From: an uncultured Prevotella sp.
GTDB lineage: Bacteria; Bacteroidota; Bacteroidia; Bacteroidales; Bacteroidaceae
Assembly: GCA_934281565.1 (NCBI GenBank)
Contig: CAKQXI010000055.1
Span: 1-13,302, forward strand
DNA: 13,302 bases
Direction of reading: 5' to 3'
Below, piece by piece: positions 9,441 through 13,302 of this stretch. Under the pieces are notes generated by a model, which saw only the letters and a list, made by a program, of their open reading frames with translations, did no database searches and was not told the origin of the DNA. The position numbers and the translations under genes were made by a program. Numbering within the stretch: position 1 is the stretch's first letter; every line of letters starts with the position of its first letter.

Positions 9441-9472
9441 CAAACATAGGTATTTTATCGTTATATCGCAAA
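9441..9472 (-). promoter_or_regulatory. Bacteroidota-type promoter for susCD
   Basis: On the minus strand, TTTG (9472-9469) and TATGTTTG (9448-9441) match the -33/-7 consensus for the Bacteroidota housekeeping sigma factor exactly, with 20 bases between them. Transcription should begin near 9434, leaving a leader of about 46 bases that is very A/T rich and lacks a clear Shine-Dalgarno sequence, as is common in this phylum. Confidence 0.8.
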
Positions 9473-9514
9473 TATTTGCCGACATTTAACACTAAATTAA
9501 CATTATATTTCAAT

Positions 9515-9560
9515 TCGGACAACAATAAAGCTGCCCCTGCGAGTGTAGGAGCAGCTTTAT
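9515..9560 (-). terminator. Hairpin terminator after the SIMPL-domain gene
   Basis: The arms at 9525-9538 and 9547-9560 are complementary over 14 bases with one mismatch (ATAAAGCTGC paired with GCAGCTTTAT, plus CCT/AGG inside), with an 8-base loop. It begins 47 bases after the stop of the upstream gene on the minus strand and is followed by a TTGTTGT-like tail. It lies before the susC promoter, so it insulates susCD from the upstream unit. Confidence 0.75.
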
Positions 9561-9607
9561 CTTTGTTGTATGCAATATCTGCCATTGCCTTGGGACTGGC
9601 AGAGGCT

Positions 9608-10315
9608 TCAGTCTTTCAGCGAGTAAGTAACCGTGGTTACCACCCTCACTTTTTTAATATAAGGTGTATTGGAGTCTCTGTCCTCTATCGAGAACTGACC
9701 TTGGTCGGCACTCATGATCTTGTCGAGCTTGCTCTTGCTGTTCTTGGCAAACTGCTCGGCGGTCTGCTCTGCATTGGCTATCGCCTCCTCCATCATCTTT
9801 GGCTTCATCTTTTGGAATGTCACGTACTCGTACTTCACTGGATTGTCATAACCACCGTCCACGATGGCAACACCTTTCTTCAACAACTCACCTTGACGGG
9901 CGATGATGCTGCGCACCAACTTCACATTATTCGATGTCACGGTAATAATCGAAGTAATGTTGTAACGGTAAGGATGCCGATTGTCGTTATATCTCTCGGC
10001 ATTGAGGTCGAGCACGACAGGGGCATTGACATTGATTTCGCTTGCCTTGATACCATTGGCTATCAAGAACTTGCGAATAGTGCTCGTAGTGGTGTTGATC
10101 TTCTGATATAGCTCAGGCAAATTATTGCCAATCTCTTTCGAAAGGATAGGCCACGTCACCTTGTCAGCTTCCACTTCTTTCTCTGCCAAGCCCTTGACTA
10201 CGACCTCACGGTCCTTGCCTGCCAAGTCCTCAAGACCCGACTTGATGCAAAATCCAAGCGCAATGATGCCGATGGCTAAGATTGCAGCTTGCTTGATACC
10301 TGTATTGACATTCAT
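9608..10315 (-). CDS. SIMPL-domain (DUF541) membrane-anchored protein
   Basis: A 235-residue protein with one hydrophobic N-terminal helix (about residues 9-27), which may be an uncleaved anchor or signal peptide, followed by a SIMPL/DUF541 domain (about 36-233). The domain opening REVVVKGLAEKEVEADKVTWPI and the later MMEEAIANAEQTAEQFAK helix are typical of the family. SIMPL proteins are periplasmic or membrane-associated; relatives form ring-like oligomers and have been linked to oxidative stress or envelope roles, but no biochemical activity is firmly assigned. The gene has its own promoter and terminator, so it appears monocistronic. No sign of truncation; the start at 10315 directly precedes the membrane helix. 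Family assignment is good, function unknown. Confidence 0.88.
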   Translation of the reverse strand: MNVNTGIKQAAILAIGIIALGFCIKSGLEDLAGKDREVVVKGLAEKEVEADKVTWPILSKEIGNNLPELYQKINTTTSTIRKFLIANGIKASEINVNAPVVLDLNAERYNDNRHPYRYNITSIITVTSNNVKLVRSIIARQGELLKKGVAIVDGGYDNPVKYEYVTFQKMKPKMMEEAIANAEQTAEQFAKNSKSKLDKIMSADQGQFSIEDRDSNTPYIKKVRVVTTVTYSLKD

Positions 10316-10392
10316 AACTCTATCACATTTAGGTTAAAACTATGTATTACTTTCTATGAATCAACGACATACATGATGCCGTAATTCGTTGG

Positions 10393-10424
10393 CAAATATA
10401 TACAATTATACTTCTGCCTCCAAA
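10393..10424 (-). promoter_or_regulatory. Bacteroidota-type promoter for the SIMPL-domain gene
   Basis: On the minus strand, TTTG (10424-10421) and TATATTTG (10400-10393) match the -33/-7 consensus exactly with a 20-base spacer. Transcription should start near 10386, giving a leader of about 70 bases. The repeat cluster lies about 100 bases upstream of the -33 box. Confidence 0.78.
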
Positions 10425-10522
10425 CTTTCTGACTCATATTTAAGCATCTTTAGCGATTTACCATTTTAAAGGTATGTGCCTGGTAAGTTAGTATAGTAAA
10501 TTGGATAAGTTCTTGCTACCAA

Positions 10523-10585
10523 ATTTTCCTGCCGAGGAAAATAAAATTCCCTGCCGAGGAATTTTTACTTTCCTCGGTAGGGAAA
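10523..10585. repeat. Three copies of a self-complementary GCCGAGG repeat
   Basis: Copy 1 (10523-10542) is ATTTTCCT-GCCG-AGGAAAAT, a perfect 8-bp hairpin with a four-base loop. Copy 2 (10543-10565) shares the core CTGCCGAGGAA and has arms AAAATTCC/GGAATTTT. Copy 3 (10569-10585) is inverted: its reverse complement TTCCCTACCGAGGAA differs from copy 2 at one base in fifteen. Copies 2 and 3 can therefore also pair with each other into a longer hairpin. It lies just past the fimbrillin terminator. It could be a dispersed palindromic (REP-like) element, an extension of the terminator, or operator sites; the sequence alone does not decide. Confidence 0.8.
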
Positions 10586-10629
10586 AATCCTACCATACTC
10601 CGTGACTAAAACACACAAGCTGGTAGGAT
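10583..10629 (-). terminator. Intrinsic terminator of the fimbrillin-family gene
   Basis: On the minus strand, ATCCTACCA (10629-10621) and TGGTAGGAT (10595-10587) form a perfect 9-bp stem. The 25-base spacer can add an inner stem (CTTGTG with CAC-g-GAG). Five T residues follow directly (10587-10583). It lies about 40 bases after the stop codon. Confidence 0.8.
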
Positions 10630-10668
10630 CTCATGAAACAGTAATATATTAACAGTTAATTGACTCAC

Positions 10669-13302
10669 TTAAAAAGCTAAGAATGGGCGGACATCATAGC
10701 GTTGCTGCGCTTTTGTAGATGAAAATCTATAATTCAAATCAGTAAAAAACATAAAAGCATTAGAGTAATACCAAGCATACGAAGTGAGTATTTGTACCAT
10801 ATAGGATTCATCATATTCAGAAGAAGTGGCAGTGGAGTAAGCAGAAGATGCAGTATGTACAAACTCAGTGTTATCAGTTCCAAATTTCTTTAAAAAATTC
10901 TCAAGTTTAGTCTCTATTCCTGCTAATTCTGTAAGTGGCGAATTACTTAAGTCATTTATTTCCCATTGAGCATGTTCAAAGTTTGAATCTAACTGATAAC
11001 ACATGGAGCACATTTGACCAGCCGATGGCAAGAACCACCCTGTTGACTTATCCAATGGAGCACTATACTCTTTATAGTTTTTTGCCATATTTGCAATCTG
11101 CACTCCCATATCCACATAGGCTTTAGTTTCCAGATAGCCAGAGCCATAAGGCTTGTCACCTGATTTTTTAATCTTTTCTGCTGTATTCATCTTTTCCCGA
11201 TGGTAATCTGTAGTTGCTCCAAAAACGTATGCTACATGACTCTCCCAACCTGTAGAATTTACTTCCTTTCGACACATCACCAAGGCATGACCGCCATGTT
11301 TACAACCGTCGGTATTCTTCTCAACCCAATAATCATCATTACCTTTTGCGATATAAACAACAACACCTATAGGTGTCTTACCTTGTATTAAGTTATCCTT
11401 TTGATGAGATAGACTACCATCAGAATAATAAATATCACCAACCTCCAACTTATAAGTCTGATTAGTGTTATTAGCAGACATAGCCGTTTGCCTGTCCACA
11501 TCTCCTGCACTCAATGTAAATGAAAGAGGGCTTCTCCATGCTGGTCTATCGGCAGAAGCTGTGGCATTAAACTGATGAGTACCAGGTTTGACAATAGCCA
11601 CATAATGAGCATCATTTATTTTATAGGGAGTAGCTGGTCCCTGAATATTGTCACTAACAATCTTGCCACCATTCCATGTATAGGGTTCCCCACTATCTAA
11701 TTTATAAGTGATTTCTGAACCTAATTGAATATCGGCAAGTCCCATCGTGTGCTGCATACTAAAGTTAACACTAACACCCGTATTGCTTACCTGTCCCATA
11801 CCAACTTGCAAGTCACTGGCATCCAAACTCTCCTTATTGCTTTGATCTTTCCGTGGAGTCCAAGCTGTTTCCATATTTTTAAAGAAAATATTTGCCGAAG
11901 CACATTGGGTCGCTACATCTATGGTTGTTGCTACGGTTGGCAAATTATTCTGAGTTGCCTGATAAGGGTAATAAGCAAAGAAATGATCCATGGCATTGAA
12001 ACGAATAGTTTGACCATTGTCTAAGGTCCAAGTTGTTCCATTATAAGTTGCAGGAAGATTGGCTTTCTTAACAAGTCCAGTCTGGTCAACGACATATATT
12101 CCTATTTTGTCGTTTGCCTTAAACTCTGACCTCATCTTGTCACCATAACAACTGCATTTCCATTCAACAGGGAAAGTAACAGTACCCAAGGTTAACGTGG
12201 GTTGTAAAGCTGAGGTAGATATTTGATAGACTATGGTAGAACCAGCATCCCATATAGTATTATTCAATGAAGCAGTAAGAGTACGATCCTTTTTCTCTCT
12301 CTTATCATTAAAGAGTATTTCTATCTTGGCATCACTACCTAAAGTCTGCGGTATCATCATTAAGGTCTTATCCCCTGTGGTAAGGGCAACATCTTTTTGA
12401 CCTGTAACTTCCAAACCGTTTCCATCAGTACCAAGCTGCAACTTAAAATCCACACTGCCAGATTGGTTCTTCCAAGTTTGAGAAGCCAAGTCATAATCTC
12501 CAGCATTCTTCACTCCTTTGATGGTAATGCTTTTCACTGTACCGGGAGTCATGTCAGAACCTACGGAAAAGGTGATTGCCGTCAAGACATGGGAAAAATT
12601 CAAACTAACAGAGTTTGGGGCATCCGTTGAACCATGAGTGACATTTTCATGCTTCGCTATAATAAGGTCTGGCTGATTTACAATATCTGTTGCAGATGCT
12701 ACATAATGCACAGTCTTTGCATTGGCAACAGTCTTATCCACGGACTCTGACAACATCTTATGACTATCATCACAATAAGGTGCATAAGCGTAGAATGACA
12801 AAGAGCCTGCGGTAGGCCAATATTGGGGATCGTTAGTTACCCAAGAACCGCCATCAGGAGTAGCTTTAAGATTTTGGAAAAAAGAGGATTGTTGATTGCT
12901 TTTATCCGTACGGATGGCACTAACGCCAAATGAAGTTGTCCAACCCGTACCATTATACTTGGCACCTCGTGTCCCAGCATCGTGATGCTCCACACGAAGC
13001 AAGTTGCCATCATTGGGCAGCGGAGCACCAGAACGAGTAACCAACTCATCCTTGGAATTGTAAATATAAGTACCAGCTTGTTCTATCGGATGGAGATAAA
13101 GAGGATGATCAAGGGAACTTTCCATCTTCAAAGGTTTATTCTCACCTGTAGCGACCGCTGCACGAGAACCACCGCTGAGCCCTTGCCATCCGTTTACAGT
13201 ATTAGTACTAAAGGAAATCTGATTGTCAGAGAGTCCTACCCCCCCCCCGAGAGAACTCGGGGTGATCAGCACAAGCAGAAAGACATAAAGCTCCTGCAAG
13301 CA
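10669..13302 (-). CDS. Fimbrillin-family surface adhesin, 5' partial, frame broken at a G tract
   Basis: A long reading frame (about 876 codons) without a credible start inside the window. It appears to hold two fimbrillin (Mfa-like) modules in tandem: module 1 (about residues 25-365, with ISFSTN, YWPTAGSLSFYAYAPY near 158-173 and FSHVLTAITFSVG) and module 2 (about 375-610, with FKANDKIGIYVVDQTG near 390 and FFAYYPYQ near 438). A C-terminal region (about 620-876) with GWFLPSAGQM near 751 and the ending VRPFLAF resembles FISUMP/DUF1566-like lectin-type ends. Such proteins are exported lipoproteins that form fimbriae or act as adhesins. The in-frame N-terminus (TTG at 13299) lacks a lipobox; the neighbouring frame, before ten G residues, encodes LAGALCLSAC, a good lipobox. 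Losing one G, or gaining two, would join them. The gene looks poorer in G+C than its neighbours. It may be phase-off, a pseudogene, or carry a base-count error. Confidence 0.8.
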   Translation of the reverse strand, partial: CLQELYVFLLVLITPSSLGGGVGLSDNQISFSTNTVNGWQGLSGGSRAAVATGENKPLKMESSLDHPLYLHPIEQAGTYIYNSKDELVTRSGAPLPNDGNLLRVEHHDAGTRGAKYNGTGWTTSFGVSAIRTDKSNQQSSFFQNLKATPDGGSWVTNDPQYWPTAGSLSFYAYAPYCDDSHKMLSESVDKTVANAKTVHYVASATDIVNQPDLIIAKHENVTHGSTDAPNSVSLNFSHVLTAITFSVGSDMTPGTVKSITIKGVKNAGDYDLASQTWKNQSGSVDFKLQLGTDGNGLEVTGQKDVALTTGDKTLMMIPQTLGSDAKIEILFNDKREKKDRTLTASLNNTIWDAGSTIVYQISTSALQPTLTLGTVTFPVEWKCSCYGDKMRSEFKANDKIGIYVVDQTGLVKKANLPATYNGTTWTLDNGQTIRFNAMDHFFAYYPYQATQNNLPTVATTIDVATQCASANIFFKNMETAWTPRKDQSNKESLDASDLQVGMGQVSNTGVSVNFSMQHTMGLADIQLGSEITYKLDSGEPYTWNGGKIVSDNIQGPATPYKINDAHYVAIVKPGTHQFNATASADRPAWRSPLSFTLSAGDVDRQTAMSANNTNQTYKLEVGDIYYSDGSLSHQKDNLIQGKTPIGVVVYIAKGNDDYWVEKNTDGCKHGGHALVMCRKEVNSTGWESHVAYVFGATTDYHREKMNTAEKIKKSGDKPYGSGYLETKAYVDMGVQIANMAKNYKEYSAPLDKSTGWFLPSAGQMCSMCYQLDSNFEHAQWEINDLSNSPLTELAGIETKLENFLKKFGTDNTEFVHTASSAYSTATSSEYDESYMVQILTSYAWYYSNAFMFFTDLNYRFSSTKAQQRYDVRPFLAF
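13239..13248. repeat. Homopolymer tract, ten C (+) / ten G (coding)
   Basis: Ten consecutive C on the plus strand, read as G10 on the coding strand, placed right after the lipoprotein signal-peptide codons. It is much the longest G/C homopolymer noticed in the window. Tracts of this length and position are known sites of slipped-strand mispairing that switch surface genes on and off. Confidence 0.95.
13245..13262. repeat. GC-rich hairpin abutting the G tract
   Basis: CCCCGAG (13245-13251) and CTCGGGG (13256-13262) are perfect inverted repeats around a four-base loop. Four bases of one arm are part of the homopolymer. It could stall polymerases next to the tract and so favour slippage, or be a chance result of the G run. 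Confidence 0.75.

Larger units (their letters stand above)
10316..10668. other. Structured intergenic region between fimbrillin and SIMPL genes
   Basis: This 353-base gap holds, in minus-strand order, a terminator for the fimbrillin gene (10583-10629), three self-complementary repeats (10523-10585) and the SIMPL promoter (10393-10424). Nothing was recognised in 10630-10668 or 10425-10522. No convincing gene is present; one 27-codon minus-strand frame at 10354-10437 overlaps the promoter and was not accepted. Confidence 0.7.
13226..13302 (-). other. Alternative-frame lipoprotein signal peptide (partial) ahead of the G tract
   Basis: Codons starting at 13300 read LAGALCLSACADHPEFSRGGG and then RTL before a TGA at 13228-13226. 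LSAC is a textbook lipobox, and the residues after Cys fit a short linker leading to the ISFST strand that opens fimbrillin modules. The start codon lies beyond the window. This frame runs into the main adhesin frame only if the G tract has nine or twelve bases. I infer this is the genuine 5' part of the adhesin gene. Confidence 0.65.

Noticed and set aside
10354..10437. Small minus-strand frame, 27 codons (MSQKVWRQKYNCIYLPTNYG...)
   Set aside because: It spans both boxes of a perfect-consensus promoter for the SIMPL gene, so it would not be transcribed from that promoter, and nothing supports its translation.
10547..10584. Invertible promoter (recombinase switch) between repeat copies 2 and 3
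   Set aside because: Only eight bases lie between the inverted copies, too short to carry a promoter, and no recombinase gene is in the window.
10523..10585. CRISPR-like array
   Set aside because: Units are 15-20 bases, one is inverted, and there are no unique spacers of regular length.
13249..13299. TTG at 13299 as the real start of the adhesin
   Set aside because: Although the stretch after it is hydrophobic, it has no basic N-terminus and no lipobox, whereas the neighbouring frame has LSAC. The frame is also open to the window edge, so the TTG is only the first usable codon.

Overview
The window looks like a chromosomal segment of a Bacteroidota bacterium, most likely Prevotellaceae (Prevotella/Segatella type). 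The reasons are a SusC/SusD pair, the MoxR-DUF58-VWA (bat) operon, a fimbrillin-like surface protein, and promoters of the Bacteroidota form TTTG-N20-TAnnTTTG. The family is inferred from gene content and protein style; no marker gene fixes the genus. All convincing genes lie on the minus strand, so transcription runs from high to low coordinates. No tRNA, rRNA, CRISPR array or transposase was seen.

In transcription order, 13302-10669 is a fimbrillin-family cell-surface protein whose 5' end is cut by the window edge. A run of ten G (coding strand) sits just after what looks like a lipoprotein signal peptide. With ten G the signal-peptide frame and the body frame do not match; with nine or twelve they would. 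This is the most interesting point in the window, since it looks like a slippage-controlled on/off switch, here in the off state, unless it is a base-count error. The gene ends in an intrinsic terminator (10583-10629), followed by three copies of a self-complementary repeat (10523-10585).

Next comes a single-gene unit, 10315-9608, for a SIMPL/DUF541 membrane-anchored protein, with its own promoter and a hairpin terminator. Then a free-standing nutrient-uptake operon, susC (9387-6187) and susD (6161-4374), with its own promoter and a 14-bp-arm terminator; no glycoside hydrolase or regulator lies beside it in this window.

Last is the start of the bat (aerotolerance-type) operon: moxR (4115-3120), a DUF58 protein (3090-2221), a DUF4381-like membrane protein (2211-1087), batA (1036-38), and probably the first codons of batB at the left edge. 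These genes are tightly spaced and probably co-transcribed. MoxR ATPases with VWA-domain partners are thought to act as an envelope chaperone or metal-insertion-like machine supporting stress resistance.

The four transcription units share orientation but are separated by terminators and, where visible, separate promoters, so they are probably independent. Three of the four encode envelope functions (surface adhesin, outer-membrane uptake, inner-membrane stress complex); the role of the fourth (SIMPL) is unknown.
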